From Ovis canadensis (taxonomy: Eukaryota > Chordata > Mammalia > Artiodactyla > Bovidae), in NCBI RefSeq assembly GCF_042477335.2, contig NC_091727.1, forward strand, positions 127,999,501 to 128,063,500: DNA of 64,000 nucleotides. The letters run 5' to 3'. Of the stretch, positions 21,481 through 34,075 are shown in pieces (positions within the stretch are counted from its first letter, which is position 1; each line of letters begins with the position of its first letter). The position numbers were made by a program, and so were the translations under genes. The notes under the pieces were generated by a model, which made no database searches, was not told the DNA's origin, and was given only the letters and a program-made list of their open reading frames with translations.

Positions 21481-21834
21481 AACAGCTTCAAAAGGGAGAT
21501 AACAAAAGGGAGAGTGGAGAAGAAAACTGATTTGAGGGGGAAAGAGTTCAATATTTCATTATTAAATTGTATTCTGGCTTTAAAAAAAAGTCCTTAATTT
21601 AGAGAAGTTTCTTTCCGTTCCTTGTGTGGTGTGTATGTTTTTTATTCCTTAAAATTATATACAGGTTGAATTTTATCTAATGCCTGTTCTGCAAGTATTG
21701 GCAGCCTTCTCCTTTATTCAGCTAATAATAAATTGAGTTGGTTGACTTTTAAATATTTAACCAAGATTCGTTATTGAGATAAACCTCACTTGTCATGATT
21801 CATTTCATACATTACTAGATTTTTTTTCTTAAAT

Positions 21835-22440
21835 TTTGTTTAGGAGTTTTGAATCTATCTTCATGACAGATACTGACTTGCATTCTTCCTTTCTTGTTTT
21901 TTCCTTATTAAGGTTTGGTATCAGTGTTCTGCTGGCCTCATTAAATACAACTACTTTGGATTTCTCTTTTGGTGTTTGCATTGTGTCTATTCCCACCTTT
22001 TTTACTTTTAACTTTTCTGTACCTATTATTTAATCTGAATCTCTTTTAAGCAGCACTTATTTGCGTTGTTTTCTGTAAAAGAAAAAGCAATCTGATAAAT
22101 CTATTTTAATTGAAGTGTTTAATCCATTACACTTAAAATAATTATTGAATATGGTTGGGCTTATAGCTACCATCATGCTACTTGTTTTTCACTTGGCCTA
22201 TCTATTTTTAGTTTTCCTTTCTTGCCTTATTATTAAAATCTTTTTAATACCCAATTTTATACTGTATTGCTTTTTTTTTTTGCTTTTCAAAACATGCTGT
22301 TTATTTTAAAAGCAACTTGTTGAATTTTGTCTATTAATATATGTCTTCTGTTAACATTTTTTTGCTCAAGATTATGCGTGTTGACAACTCTTATAGCTTC
22401 TGGGAATTCATTTCAGTAGCGAGCCTGACAACCAGTGGTA
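21835..22440 (-). mobile_element. old L1 ORF2 fragment, antisense
   Basis: TGTTCTGCTGGCCTCATTAA, TTTAATTGAAGTGTTTAATC and the long T-rich text match the reverse complement of L1 ORF2. It probably belongs to the same old element as 20965-21480. Confidence 0.6.
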
Positions 22441-23015
22441 ACATACTGTATTACACAATTTCTTTAAATTCCTTTCAGGCAACCTCTTTTCAACCATGAT
22501 GTTTTGTTCCAGAGCCCACGCAAGAACAATTTTTTTCGAAAGTAAAAGTTGTTTTCTCCAGGTCTTTCCATTAGGAAGTCTTGATTTCCCTGTGAATGGA
22601 TGGAACTTATAGCCTAATTGTTCAATTCAAAATTCAAAAGCCACAGAATTTGGCCTAAAGTAAACAAAGCACATTTATTCTCTTGTTCCTAATTGCTTAA
22701 AATTTTATCCAGGTTTTCTAAAAGTTGATTGAGTCTTTCCAACATTTTCTATGAACCATACATGGATTTGGAGTTTATAGAAACACCCAAACCTCTAGAA
22801 ACAAACCCTGCATCAAGAAAGTTTCATTTGGTTTCAAGTTTCAGTGTAAAAATCTAATATAACCTTATTTAAAAAGCACTAAGCAATACTAGATGGAGTG
22901 AATCTCTGTTTCCAGCAAAATGCCATGCTTATGTATTACTGAATTCTGGTACTAATTTATGTCTGTAAGTCTTGAATGAAGTCCTCTCTATGTTTTGAAG
23001 TAAATGCAACTATGC
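22441..23015. other. intergenic stretch, no gene recognised
   Basis: AT-rich, no repeat family assigned and no supported coding frame. Confidence 0.3.
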
Positions 23016-23706
23016 ACATTTTATTTATTTATTTTAAAGTTTATTTATTTTTAATTGAAGGATAATTGCTTTACAGAATTTTGTTGTTTCCTGTCAAACA
23101 TCAACATGAATCAGCCATGAGTATACATATATCCCCTCCCTTTTGAACTTCCCTCCCCATCCCACCCCTATAGGTTGATACAGAGCCCCTGTTTGAGTTT
23201 CCTGAGACATATAGAAAATTCCTGTTGGCTATCTGTTTTACATATGGAAATGTAAGTTTCCATGTTACTCTCTCCATACATCTCACCCTCTCCTCCCCTC
23301 TCCCCATGTCTATAAGTCTATCCTCTATGTCTGTTTCTTCACTGCTGCCCTGCAAATAAATTCTTCTGTACCATTTTTCTAGATTCCGTATATATGCGTT
23401 AGTATACGATATTTATCTTTCTTTTTCTGACTTACTTCACTCTGTATAATAGGCTGTAGGTTCATCGACCTCATTAGAACTGACTCAAATGCATTCCTTT
23501 TTATGGCTGAGTAATATTATATTGTGTATATATACCACAACTTTACCCATTCATCTGTCAATGGGCATCTAGGTTGATTCCATGTTCTAGCTATTGTAAG
23601 TTGTGCTGTAGTGGGATGCATGTGTCTTTTTCAATTTTGGTTTTCTCAGGGTATACGCCTAAGAATGGGATTGATGGATCATATGGTGGTTTTATTCCTA
23701 GTTTTT
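23016..23706 (-). mobile_element. L1, antisense, 3' portion
   Basis: The reverse complement of an L1 3' end starts near TTTAATTGAAGGATAATTGC and passes TGACTTACTTCACTCTGTAT and GGCTGAGTAATATTATATTG. It is more diverged than its right-hand neighbour. Confidence 0.85.
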
Positions 23707-25150
23707 AAAAAATGAATTTTTTTATTTTAATAGGAGGCTAATTACTTTACAATATTTTAGTGGTTTTTGCCATACATTGACATGAATCAGCCATGGGTGC
23801 ACATGTGTTTCCCATCCAGAACCCCCCTCCCACCTCCCTCCCCATCCCATCCCCCAGGGTCATCCCAGTGCACCAGCCCTGAGCACCCTGTCTCGTGCAT
23901 CAAACCTGGACTGGCAATCCGCTTCACATATGATAATATACATGTTTCAATGCTAGTTTCTCAAATCATCCCACCCTCGCCTTCTCCCACAGAGTTCAAA
24001 AGATTGTTCTTTACATCTGTGTCTCTTTTGCTATCTTGCATATAGGGTCATCGTTAACCATCTTTCTAAATTCCATATATATGCATTGATATACTGTTTT
24101 GCTGTTTTTCTTTCTGACTTACTTCATTCTGTATAATAGGCCCCAGTTGCATCCACCTCATTAGAACTGATTCAAATGCATTCTTTTTAATGGCTGAGTA
24201 ATATTCCATTGTGTATATGTACCACAGCTTCCTTATCCACTCATTTGCCAATGGACATCTAGGTTGCTTCCATGTCCTGGCTATTGTAAACAGTGCTGCG
24301 ATGACCATTGGGGCTCACGTGTCTCTTTCAGTTCTGGTTTCCTCGGTGTGTATGCCCAGCAGTGGGATTGCTGGGTTGTATGGCAGTTCTATTTCCAGTT
24401 TTTTTTAAGGACTCTCCACACTGTTCTCCATAGTGGCTGTACTAGTTTGCATTCCCCCCAACAGTGTAAGAGGGTTCCTTTTTCTCTACACCCTCTCCAG
24501 CATTTATTGTTTGTAGACTTCTTGATAGCAGCCATTCTGACTGGCATGAGATGGTACTTCATTGTGGTTTTGATTTGCATTTCTCTGATAATGAGTGATG
24601 TTGAGCATCTTCTCATGTGTTTGTTAGCCATCTGTATGTCTTCTTTGGAGAAATGTCTGTTTAGTTCTTTGACCCATTTTTTGTTTGGGTTGTTTATTTT
24701 TTTGGAATTGAGCTGCAGGAGCTGCTTGTATATTTTTGAGATTAATCCTTTGTCAGTTGCTTCATTTGCTATTATAGTCTCTCATTCTGAAGGCTGTCTT
24801 TTCACCTTGCTTATAGTTTCTTTCGTTGTGCAAAAGCTTTTAAGTTTAATTAGGTCCCATTTGTTTATTGTCTGCTTTTATTTCCATTACTCTGGGAGGT
24901 GGGCCATAGAGGATCCTGCTGTGATTTATGTCAAAGAGTGTTTTGCCTATGCTTTCCTCCAGGAGTTTTATAGTTTCTGGTCTTACATTTAGATCTTTAA
25001 TCCATTTTGAGTTTATTTTTGTGTATGGTGTTAGAAAGTGTTCTAGTTTCATTCTTTTACAAGTGGTTGACCAGTTTTCCCAGCACCACTTGTTAAAGAG
25101 ATTGTCTTTTCTCCATTGTATATTCTTGCCTCCTTTGTCCAAGATAAGGT
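23707..25150 (-). mobile_element. ruminant L1, antisense, 5'-truncated
   Basis: A second L1 3' end begins at TTTTTATTTTAATAGGAGGC directly after the previous one and runs 1.4 kb up into ORF2. Minus-strand residues such as [20 protein letters not shown] mark the ORF2 C-terminus. It is close in sequence to the L1 at 17925-19278. Many stops make it inactive. The long plus-strand frame at 24264-24992 is an antisense shadow. Confidence 0.9.
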
Positions 25151-25156
25151 GTCCAT

Positions 25157-25345
25157 CAGTTCAGTTCAGTTCAGTTGCTCAGTTGTGTCCGACTATTTGC
25201 GACCCCATGAATCACAGCACGCCAGGCCTCCCTGTCCATCACCAACTCCTGGAGTTGAATGAGCCTACCAAAGGACCTGATGTTCCTTCTATTCCTGCTT
25301 CCTGGAGGGAAGTCAGACACGACTGAGAGACTGAACTAAACTGAA
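25157..25345. mobile_element. back-to-back BovB 3' ends
   Basis: The left part is the reverse complement of the BovB 3' terminus (repeated CAGTT units, then CCACTGAATCGC-like text and CCAGGCCTCCCTGTCCATCA). The right part from about 25310 is a sense terminus (AGTCAGACACGACTGAGAGA then CTGAACTAAACTGAA). About 55 bp that I cannot assign lies between them. Confidence 0.7.
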
Positions 25346-25760
25346 GGGAAAAAACAACATGTAGGAAGTTGGGCTTACTTTGATGAGTTTCCCTCCTTTC
25401 TGGAATCTCCCTTCCCAAGTCCTGGCTCCCTGATACTTTCAAAAAGGATTTTGGTTTTTGGAGTTTTACCTGATTTTTTAAGTTACTCTCAGCAACAACA
25501 TTGGTCTGCTACAAGTTATTCCATGCTGAATCAGAAGTCCCTTGGTACAATATTTTCGTAAGTATTGGGCCTGGAATTTTCTTGTATATTTCTCTAATTT
25601 ATGTGGCCCATAACTGAATTGGAAATCAGATGTTTGCAATTCCTTAAATACATAATGTTTAATGATGATGGTGCCAGTGTGACAATGTGTGTATCAGTCA
25701 GATTTTAGTGTAGGAAAGAGAAGCCACTCTAAGAAGTTTAAGCAGAAATGGATGTCTTTA
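25346..25760. other. intergenic stretch, no gene recognised
   Basis: No repeat family or gene recognised. Confidence 0.3.
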
Positions 25761-25764
25761 CCTC

Positions 25765-26105
25765 TTTATTACAAAAATGGAATTATGTAACCTGTTTTAT
25801 TAAATACAGCATATATCATGACATATATACACAACATTTTTTTTAGTTTGATCTAAAATATCTCATAGTGTAGATGTACTGTAATGAATTTAGCCATCCT
25901 TTTATTTATGGAAATTCAGGTAGTCTCCAGGGCTTTTTTTTTTTTTCCTTGCCACTGAAAATAACACTGCAATAAATGTCTTTGTGGCAGTGAATCTGGA
26001 TGCTCTTATTTTTGTACAATAGAATTTTCTAAGTAAGACTGCTGGGTCAAAGGGTATACGTATTTTAAAGATGTAATAGATACAGTTAAACTGCACTCTA
26101 GAAAG
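25765..26105 (-). mobile_element. old L1-like fragment, antisense
   Basis: GGAATTATGTAACCTGTTTT, AAATAACACTGCAATAAATG and AGTAAGACTGCTGGGTCAAA resemble the complement of an L1 or HAL1 3' UTR. Highly diverged. Confidence 0.5.
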
Positions 26106-26500
26106 TTTATAACAATTTATAGGAATGAATTTATAACAGAGAAATGAATACTTACAAAATTGCCGGAAGGTCTAAAGGAGGAGAGTGGAGTCTAGATTTA
26201 AAAGAATAGTTCTAAAAAATACTGAACTGAAACCTCAAGGGACCTCCTCCTTTTGATGTCACCCCCAAGGGCCTGCCATTGTCACCTCGGTATCTGGTAC
26301 AGCTCTCTCTGAGTACCCAGGGAGGTAGACGAAGAGCATCAACAACTGCGATCCAGTGATTAGAAATCACATTGAGAAACTGCTCTTGCTGCCTTTGCTG
26401 GGGGTACCTCCTCTGTTCCTCTTGATACCCAGGAAGCTGGAGAAGAAACACTGCAGAAAATCCTCATATCTATAAGCAGGACTACAATTTCTAGCTTGTC
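26106..26500. other. intergenic stretch, no gene recognised
   Basis: No repeat family or supported gene. The minus-strand frame at 26212-26451 shows no known domain. Confidence 0.3.
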
Positions 26501-26512
26501 AACCCGTTTCCA

Positions 26513-26734
26513 GGGACTTCCCTGGTAGTTTGGTGGTAAAGATTCCACCTGCCAGTGCAGGAGACAAGAGATATGGGCTTGATCCCTGGGTCAGGAAGAT
26601 CCCCTGGAGAAGGAAATGACAACCTGCTCCAGTATTTTTGTCTGGGAAATCCCACAGACAGAGGAGCCTGGCAGGCCACAGTCCATAGGGTTACAAAAGA
26701 GTTAGACAATACTTAGTGACTAAACAACAACAAC
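26513..26734 (+). mobile_element. Bov-tA SINE, sense, with target duplication
   Basis: GGGACTTCCCTGGTAGTTTG head to a CAACAACAACAA tail. It is flanked by AACCCGTTTCCA at 26501-26512 and AACCCATTTCCA at 26735-26746 (11 of 12 identical). Confidence 0.92.
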
Positions 26735-27029
26735 AACCCATTTCCATCTGCCAGACTTTTACATAAGTGAATCTAGGTAGGTGATATCTAATTTACATGC
26801 AAAACCCTAGCTGGATGGGACTCTGTGGTGGAATGGACATGGAGTAAACCAATCCATACTGCTAACTACATTCTATAGTTATTGTACAGTATTACTAACT
26901 ACCCAATTTTGCATAATGCTGGGCAAGACATTAATTAGGGGCTATTCTCTTGATACCACTGGACCTTAGAAGTGGAAGAAGAGACAAAGAGACTCTTTAC
27001 AAAACAGGAAATTCATAACACTTAAAAAA

Positions 27030-27520
27030 TTATGGCAAAAGAATGTTTGAACTACTCACCAGTAATCCAAAAATGCCTATTAAAATCAGATACCATTTTG
27101 GGGGAGGGGCTTGTGAAATTAGCAGATATAAATTTGAGACAAGGTAGAGCTGATGACAGAGCAATAAAATGGACACTTTCATTTTATTCACTGTTAGAGC
27201 ATAAATTGGCCCAAATATTTTGGAAATAAATAGACCATGTGTGTCAAAAATCATTATTGATATTCATGTACTCTAACCCAGTAATTTCACTTCTGGGAAT
27301 CTATTCAAAGGTAATAATCCTAATATACTGAAAAGAAGTTTATATTAAAAGATATTCATTGTAGCATCACTTATAATAGAAAAATAGTAACAATCTAAGT
27401 TTATAATAATAGGGGAATGTTTGAGTGAATTTTGGATCATACACAAAATTAAATATTCCACAGCCATAAAATAATGCATAAGTGAAGTGATAATGATGTT
27501 AGCCAGAAACTTTCATTTTA
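27030..27520 (+). mobile_element. old L1-like fragment, sense
   Basis: TAACCCAGTAATTTCACTTC, GATATTCATTGTAGCATCAC and TAATAGGGGAATG read as the sense strand of a diverged L1 near the ORF2 end. Confidence 0.6.
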
Positions 27521-27574
27521 ATCCATTAAATACTAAAGGTATAATATATAAGCTCTAACACCTTTTAGGTCTAT

Positions 27575-29000
27575 GACCTAAAAGATGATGCTGTTAAAGT
27601 GCTGCACTCAGTATGCCAGCAAATTTGGAAAACATAGCAGTGGCCACAGGACTGGGAAAGGTCAGTTTTCATTCCAATCCCAAAGAAAGGAATGCCAAAG
27701 AATGCTCAAACTACCACACATTTGCACTCATCTCACACGCTAGCCAAGTAATGCTCAAAATTCTCCAAGCTAGGCTTTAACAGTATGTGAACCGAGAACT
27801 TTCAGGTGTTTAAGCTGGATTTAGAAAAGGGAGAGGAACCAGAGATCAAATTGCCAACATCTGTTGGATCATCAAAAAAGCAAGAGAGTTCCAGAAGAAC
27901 GTCTACTTTTGCTTTATTGACTATGATAAAGCCTTTGACTGTGTGGGTCATACCAAACTGTGGAAAATTCTTAAGAGATGGGAATACCAGACCATCTTAC
28001 CTGCCTCCTGAGAAATCTATATGCAGGTCAAGAAGCAACAGTTAGAACTGGACATGGAACAATGGACTGGTTCCAAATTGGGAAAGGAGTACATCAAGGC
28101 TGTATAGTGTCACCCTGCTTATTTAACTTATATGCAGAGTACATCATGCAAAATGCTGGGTTGGATGAAGCACAAGCTGGAATCAAGATTGCCAGAAGAA
28201 ATATCAATAACCTCAGATATACAGATGACACCACCCTTATGACAGAAAGCGAAGACTTCTTTAGAGAAGTATTTAAAGAGTCTCTTGATGAAAGTGAAAG
28301 AGGAGAGTGAAAAAGCTGACTTAAAACTCAATATTCAAAAAACAAAGATCATGGCATCTGGTCCCATCACCTCATGGCAAATAGATGTGGAAACAATGGA
28401 AACAGTGTCAGACTTTATTTTCTTGGGCTCCAAAATCACTGCAGATGGTGACTGCAGCCATGAAATTAAAAGACGCTTGCTCCTTGGAAGGACAGCTATG
28501 GCCAACCTAGACAGCATTATTAAAAAGCAGAGATATTACTTTGCCAACAAAGGTCCGTCTAGTCAAGGCTATGGTTTTTCCTGTGGTCATGTATGGATGT
28601 GAGAGTTGGATCATAAAGAAAGCTGAGTGCTGAAAAATTGATGCTTTGGAATTGTGGTGTTGGAGAAGACTCTTGAGAGCCCCTTGGACTGCAAGAAGAT
28701 CAAACCAATCAATCCTAAAGGAAACCAGTCCTGAATATTCATTGGAAGGACTGATGCTGAAGCTGAAGCTCCAATACTTTGGCCACCTAATTCGAAGAAC
28801 TGACTGATTTGAAAAGGCCCTGATGGTGGGAAAGATTGAAGGCAGGAGGAGAAGAGGATGACAGAGGATGAGACTGTTGGATGGCATCACTGACTCGGTG
28901 GACATGAGTTTGAGCAAGGTGATGGACAGGGAAGCCTGGTGTGCTGCAATCCATGGGGTTGCAAAAAGTCAGACACTACTGAGAAAGTGAACTTACTGAC
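27575..29000 (+). mobile_element. BovB LINE, sense, 5'-truncated
   Basis: Runs from AAAGATGATGCTGTTAAAGT in the reverse transcriptase region to a degraded tail near ACTACTGAGAAAGTGAACTT. It encodes recognisable motif A (FIDYDKAFD) near 27920 and a decayed motif C (YTDDT for YADDT) near 28220. Several frameshifts and stops break the frame, so it is a dead copy. Confidence 0.93.
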
Positions 29001-29097
29001 TGACCTTTTCAAAGACCTGCAAATGTGCCTTACACTTGATGAAAATTATTGGTTTCAAATTATGTAGGTAACTGCAAATTTAAAGCCAATACATCTC

Positions 29098-29203
29098 TGC
29101 TACTGCTGCTGCTAAGTCACTTCAGTCGTGTCCGACTCTGTGACTCCATAGAGGGCAGCCCACCAGGCTCCCCTGTCCCGGGGGTTCTCCAAGCAAGAAC
29201 AAA
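29098..29203 (-). mobile_element. Bov-A2 SINE fragment, antisense
   Basis: CTGCTGCTGCTAAGTCACTT to GGTTCTCCAAGCAAGAAC. Only part of one monomer is present. Confidence 0.85.
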
Positions 29204-29529
29204 TAAATGTCTACATGTAAAAAATGTAACACATTAATTTTATAAATTATTTCTTTTTGTATTCAGAAACATTATATCAGAAAAAAATTGATGGTTAGAT
29301 TATATCAGTTTGTAAGCACTGCTGAGCATACATGATCTCTGCTAAGAAGTCATAAGTTCTAAATTTCAAAAGCAGAATTTTAAAAGTTACTTCAATTTAG
29401 CAAAAAATATATTTAATGTAAGATGTGAGTACATGTTAAAAGTATAAATGGAAATATATAGAGTGGCCCTCCAAAAGTAAAAGTACATGGGGTTTAGTAT
29501 GGTCTTAAAATGCTCTGCCTAAGAAATGC

Positions 29530-29705
29530 CATGTTTTTAGTACCTAGTGTGTGCCAAGCTCTTTATATGCATCATCTTTAATCCCCACAACAGTGCTGGT
29601 TTGTAACTCTGTTTAATCATCATTTCTTTCATAAGAGGAATTATGCAAGTATTTCAAGATGACATGGCTAGGAAAGGTGAAGCTGGAATTCGAAGGCAGG
29701 TTGGC
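29530..29705 (-). repeat. MIR SINE, antisense
   Basis: CTAGTGTGTGCCAAGCTCTT, then TTTAATCCCCACAACAGTG and a GCTGGAATTCGAAGGCAG end: a diverged MIR complement. Confidence 0.6.
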
Positions 29706-30380
29706 TTAACTCCGTATCCTGAAATTTTAAGTTTATGTATGTTGTGGTGTTATTTTTTTTTAAAAGGAGCTTATACAATTGTATATGCGGTTTGATTGTG
29801 ACTTTAGAAAAAAATACAGTATTCATTAAGAACAAATTTTTCTGATTTTTACTGTTCTGCATTTTCTGAATATTTTTACAAGTCATGCAACACTTAAAAA
29901 AATTGAGTTGGAGAATACTTGCTCAATAGTGACATCCTGTGGATATATGGAGGTGATTGCAGTCTTAGCTTTAATTTCAGTTTGGGAGCTGACTGCTTGA
30001 AGGCTACGCTGAGCTTTATGTTGGTCAAGATTTCTGGGCTGAATGTAGCAGAAAACTTGGTCAGGATTCCACCTTTTCTCTCAAAATTGGAGAAGAAAAT
30101 TTATAGTCATTTTTTGGCAATTATACTTAAGTAGAGTTTAATGTGATTTTATTATACTTAAAATATTGTTCTGGGAAGGGTATGTAAGTTTCACAAAATT
30201 GCCAGGAGTCCACAGCAGGAAAAGTTCACTAATGCCTTGATTGGGTATATTTTAGACAGGCTACTCCACTAGCCGGGTCCTGGAGAGAAGATCACAAGAA
30301 GCGGAGCTGCCACTGACTCATAGCTAAATAGATAGACAGATAAATAGGTGAATAAAATACTCTCTAATAGCTTCTCTGCA
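29706..30380. other. intergenic stretch, no gene recognised
   Basis: No repeat family or supported gene identified. Confidence 0.3.
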
Positions 30381-30384
30381 TCCT

Positions 30385-30640
30385 GAAGCAATATAGCAAA
30401 GTCATTAAGCTCCCAGCCTTGGATACATGTTGCCTGAATTTGAGATGTGACTCTAGCATTTCCTAGCTTTGTGATCTTGGCCAACTCACACAACCCCTCT
30501 GTACTTTATCTTTTTCTCCATCTCTAAAGTGAGGATAAGAATTGTCCCATCTTAGGGTTTTGTGAGAAAGAAATGAAATAATACACTTACAGTGTCGTTT
30601 AGGGGGTGCTTAATGATTAGTAATTATTATATTGCCTGCT
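30385..30640 (+). repeat. MIR SINE, sense
   Basis: AGCAATATAGCAAAGTCATT head, a TTTGTGATCTTGGCCAACTC-like core, and TAAAGTGAGGATAAGAATTG. Confidence 0.7.
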
Positions 30641-30784
30641 GCCCAAAACTATCCTTCCTTTAAGAATCAGTATGTACCTTGTTGAGCATTATAAGCAAAG
30701 AGAACTTTGTCACTATTACTGAATTCACAAAAGAACTTTCAGTGGGATCGGGTTTATATGAAACATTTAAAGAGAAGTTGAAAA

Positions 30785-30985
30785 TTGCCGTTCAGAGCCT
30801 GTGCTGGAATCAGGAAGATCTGGCTTGAGCCCAAGCAAGTTACCTGATCTGTCTATGCCTCATTTGTCAAAGATGGAGAAAATAAGAATATGTGCATCAA
30901 TAGAGTTTTTGTGATAATTGAAGAGAGTGCCTTTCATGCTTGCAGCACATGTAGAGCTCACAGCAACTGTTAAATTTTGTTGTCC
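30785..30985 (+). repeat. MIR SINE, sense
   Basis: TCAGAGCCTGTGCTGGAATC, then TATGCCTCATTTGTCAAAGA and the TTTTGTGATAATTGAAGAGA block. Confidence 0.6.
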
Positions 30986-31910
30986 TCCTTATCCTCAGTG
31001 GGGTTACACATGACATGGCAGCCCTTGTGGCAAAACGTGTATGATTGTCTAACATCATTTCTTGTAGTTTTCCTCTCCCATTCTCAGTCATCCTCCCCTA
31101 CCTCCCTTGCTCCTTAGGCTCTCACATGACTTCCTGACTGCAAAGAGCTACTTGTCCAAGCCTTGTTCTGGATGATTAACTAGGAACACATCATTCTGGA
31201 CCTATTTTTATAATTGAGGCCCCAGCCTTGCAGAACTATGCATACTGTGTCTCGAAAAGAATGCATAGATCCCAGGGTAATGTCATGGAAAGCCTTGGCC
31301 ACTTTCCCACAATGTATATAATTGGAGGTTTCCCGTAGTGTTTAGCAGTACAAAAAAGAATCATTACATATTAAAGGATTGTGTTTCTGTTTTTGCAGCT
31401 AAAGTTAAGAAGGAATCTAGAGATACGTGTCTGGATTCACAATCAGTTTTGTGGGGAGAGAGGGTTGGATCCCTTTGGATCCTTTTGTTCCATGGCTCCT
31501 TAGGAAATAAAGATCATCCAGAAATGCCTGAATTCTGTAAATCACTAGGCTTCAATACAGGGAACATAGAATGAGAATTGATATAAGCTTCAGTAAAATC
31601 CAGTAGAATCCCATGAACGTTTTTCAACAAGACCCCTGAGGGACAATATTTAATCAGACAATGTAGCTGAATTTTCTGACACAGTGATTCTAAAAGGTCC
31701 ATAGGAATGATCCCTAAGACTGTACTTATAAATGAATGTAAAATTTTTGCAATTTTTAGACTCACAAGGAACCCAAGTGGTTTTGAATCATTGTCATTTA
31801 TCATCACTAATTATACTGTCACTGAAGGAGGTCTAGAGATCCAGTGGATATTTTTGAGCTTATGGATAAATCCAGTGGCTTCACCCTATGATGCCTTTTA
31901 AGATGCCTTG
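30986..31910. other. intergenic stretch, no gene recognised
   Basis: No repeat family or supported gene identified. Overlapping frames at 31338-31574 and 31514-31807 show no known domain. Confidence 0.3.
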
Positions 31911-31914
31911 ACTC

Positions 31915-32155
31915 TAAAGCTAGACCATTTGTTTTCACAATCTGGCTCCACCACATAGTAGTTGTGCATCCTTGGGCAAGTTACTTGACCTCTCTGTGCT
32001 TCAGTTTCCTCATCTATAAAATGTGGGTGATAGTAATACTACTAATCCTATAGGACTATTGTGATGATTCAGTGATTTAGTGTATGTAAAGCCCATAGAA
32101 CAGTGCCTAGTACATAGTGAACATGTAGTAACTGTTAATTATCATTATTAACAAG
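31915..32155 (+). repeat. MIR SINE, sense
   Basis: Well-preserved MIR: CTTGGGCAAGTTACTTGACC, TCAGTTTCCTCATCTATAAA, and an ACAGTGCCTAGTACATAGTG tail. Confidence 0.85.
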
Positions 32156-32550
32156 AGAGAGACAAGTATTTATGGATCTCAGTAAAAATATCTCTTTAGA
32201 AGTTTATATATTTTATGTAAATTTTATTCATATAATTTTATTCATGTATTTCTCAGCTACTCTTACCTAGAAATTTGGAATCTCATGTCTATTCAGGATT
32301 TTCGAGCTTTTCTTGAATATGGCTCCTTGAGCATCAATCCTAGCCCTTGTCAGAACACTCCTGTGAAGTATCTGCTGGCACTGTAGGTAGATCTAGAAGG
32401 CCCTCACTTGCATGAATATTTCCATCAGGTTACCCAGCATTCCACAATTAGGGATTGTTTCCTTTGGGTAGTCACCAGGGTTTCCTGGAGCCCCTGTTAA
32501 GATGCAAGCAGCCTTGGAGGCATAGCACAAGAGATGCGTTAATGGAATGT
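32156..32550. other. intergenic stretch, no gene recognised
   Basis: AT-rich on the left, then single-copy to my reading. No gene supported. Confidence 0.3.
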
Positions 32551-32562
32551 AGCAAGGATAAG

Positions 32563-32832
32563 TGGAGAAGGCAGTGGAACTCCATTCCAGTACTCTTGCC
32601 TGGAAAATCCTATGGACGAAGGAGCCTGGTAGGCTGCAGTCCATGGGGTTGCTAAGAGTCGGATATGACTGAGCGACTTCACTTTCACTTTTCACTTTCA
32701 TGCATTGGAGAAGGAAATGGCAACCCACTTCAGTGTTCTTGCCTGGAGAATCCCAGGGATGGGGGAGCCTGGTGGGCTGCCGTCTGTGGGGTTGTACAGA
32801 GTTGGACACAACTGAAGTGACTTAGCAGCAGC
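32563..32832 (+). mobile_element. Bov-A2 SINE, sense, with 12-bp target duplication
   Basis: Two BovB-tail-like monomers joined by TCACTTTTCACTTTCATGCA, ending GACTTAGCAGCAGC. Flanked by AGCAAGGATAAG at 32551-32562 and 32833-32844. Confidence 0.95.
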
Positions 32833-32879
32833 AGCAAGGATAAGAATGGGCTTTGTTGGAGCCAAATGGCCTTGGGTTT

Positions 32880-33110
32880 AAATTTTAACTACATCACTTA
32901 TTCAGAATCAGACTGTCTGGGTTTAAATTCTGGCTCCACTGATTAGTGGCTGTGTGACTTTGGGTAAGTTACTTTAACCTCCTATCTCTATGTCTGCAAT
33001 TTAAACAGTATCTACCTTATGGGATCACTATGCAGATTAAAGGAACTAGGGATTCCAAGATAGAGATGCCAGCCATATCATCAGTACTCAATAAATATTA
33101 TTATTGTCTA
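32880..33110 (+). repeat. MIR SINE, sense
   Basis: AATTCTGGCTCCACTGATTA, then TGTGTGACTTTGGGTAAGTT and CAGTACTCAATAAATATTAT. A second partial MIR-like piece follows to about 33235. Confidence 0.75.
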
Positions 33111-33239
33111 AGTCTGAGACTTGGTATCTTCCTTTACAGAATGGGGGGGAATAATAGCTACTTTCACGGTTATTGTGAATATAAAATGAGATCATATACA
33201 TATAAAAATGCTAAAAAAAAGGCAGACAAATAATGAGTA

Positions 33240-34075
33240 TTGACAAGAACAGGTGGAGAAACAAGAACTCTTGTGTATTTATGGTGGGATTGTAAAATGG
33301 TACAGCTTCTTTGTTTTTTAGCTTTTTAAAAATTTGTTTGTTTGGGCTCCATGTGCAACTTGTTGGATCTTAGTTTCCTAACTAGGGATGGAAACTGGGC
33401 CCCCTACAGTGGAAGCACGGAGTCCCAACCACTGGATCGCCAGGGAAATCTCAGGTATAGCCTCTTTGGAAAACAGTTTGACAGTTTCTCAGAAAGTTAA
33501 ACAGAGTTATCATCACATGACCCAGCAATTTTATGTTTAGGTATATACACAAAAGAATTGAAGAATTATGTCCACACAGAAGCTTGTACACGATGTTGGT
33601 AGAAGCATTATTCATACTAGCTAAAAAGTGGAAATTACCCAAATGTCTGTCCATTCATAAATGAGGGAACAAAATGTGAAATATTCAATAAAGTAGAAAA
33701 TTATTCAGTGATATTAATAAAAGCGAATGAAGTACTGATCCATGCTACCATATGTATGACCTTTGAAAACATTGTGCCAAGTCACAAATGACAGCATATT
33801 GTATGTGTGCATTTATATGAAATTTCCCGAATAGGCAAATCCACAGAAAGTAGATTGATGGTTGACAATGGCTGGGAGGAGGGGAAGAATAGAGAATGAC
33901 TGCTAAATGGATACAAGATTTCTTTGTGGGGAGTGATAAAAATGCTCTGGAATTGGACAGTGGTGATGGTTATACAACTGTGTGGTTATATATATCAAAG
34001 CCACCAAATCGTATGCTTTTAAGGAGTGAATTTTATGGTATGTGAATTGTGTCTCAGTAAACCCCGTTAGTTTTT
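33240..34075 (+). mobile_element. old L1 3' end, sense, split by CHR-2
   Basis: GGTGGGATTGTAAAATGGTA, then after the CHR-2 insertion TTTGGAAAACAGTTTGACAG, TGACCCAGCAATTTTATG, and a 3' UTR ending TTGTGTCTCAGTAAACCC. This is an L1M-type terminus. Confidence 0.8.
33314..33455 (-). mobile_element. CHR-2 SINE, antisense, with imperfect target duplication
   Basis: TTTGTTTGGGCTCCATGTGC to CACTGGATCGCCAGGGAAAT. Flanked by TACAGCTTCTTTG at 33301-33313 and TATAGCCTCTTTG at 33456-33468 (11 of 13 identical), within the L1. Confidence 0.85.

Noticed and set aside
24264-24992. 242-residue plus-strand frame as a gene
   Set aside because: It is the antisense strand of an L1 ORF2 end. The residues that make sense lie on the minus strand.
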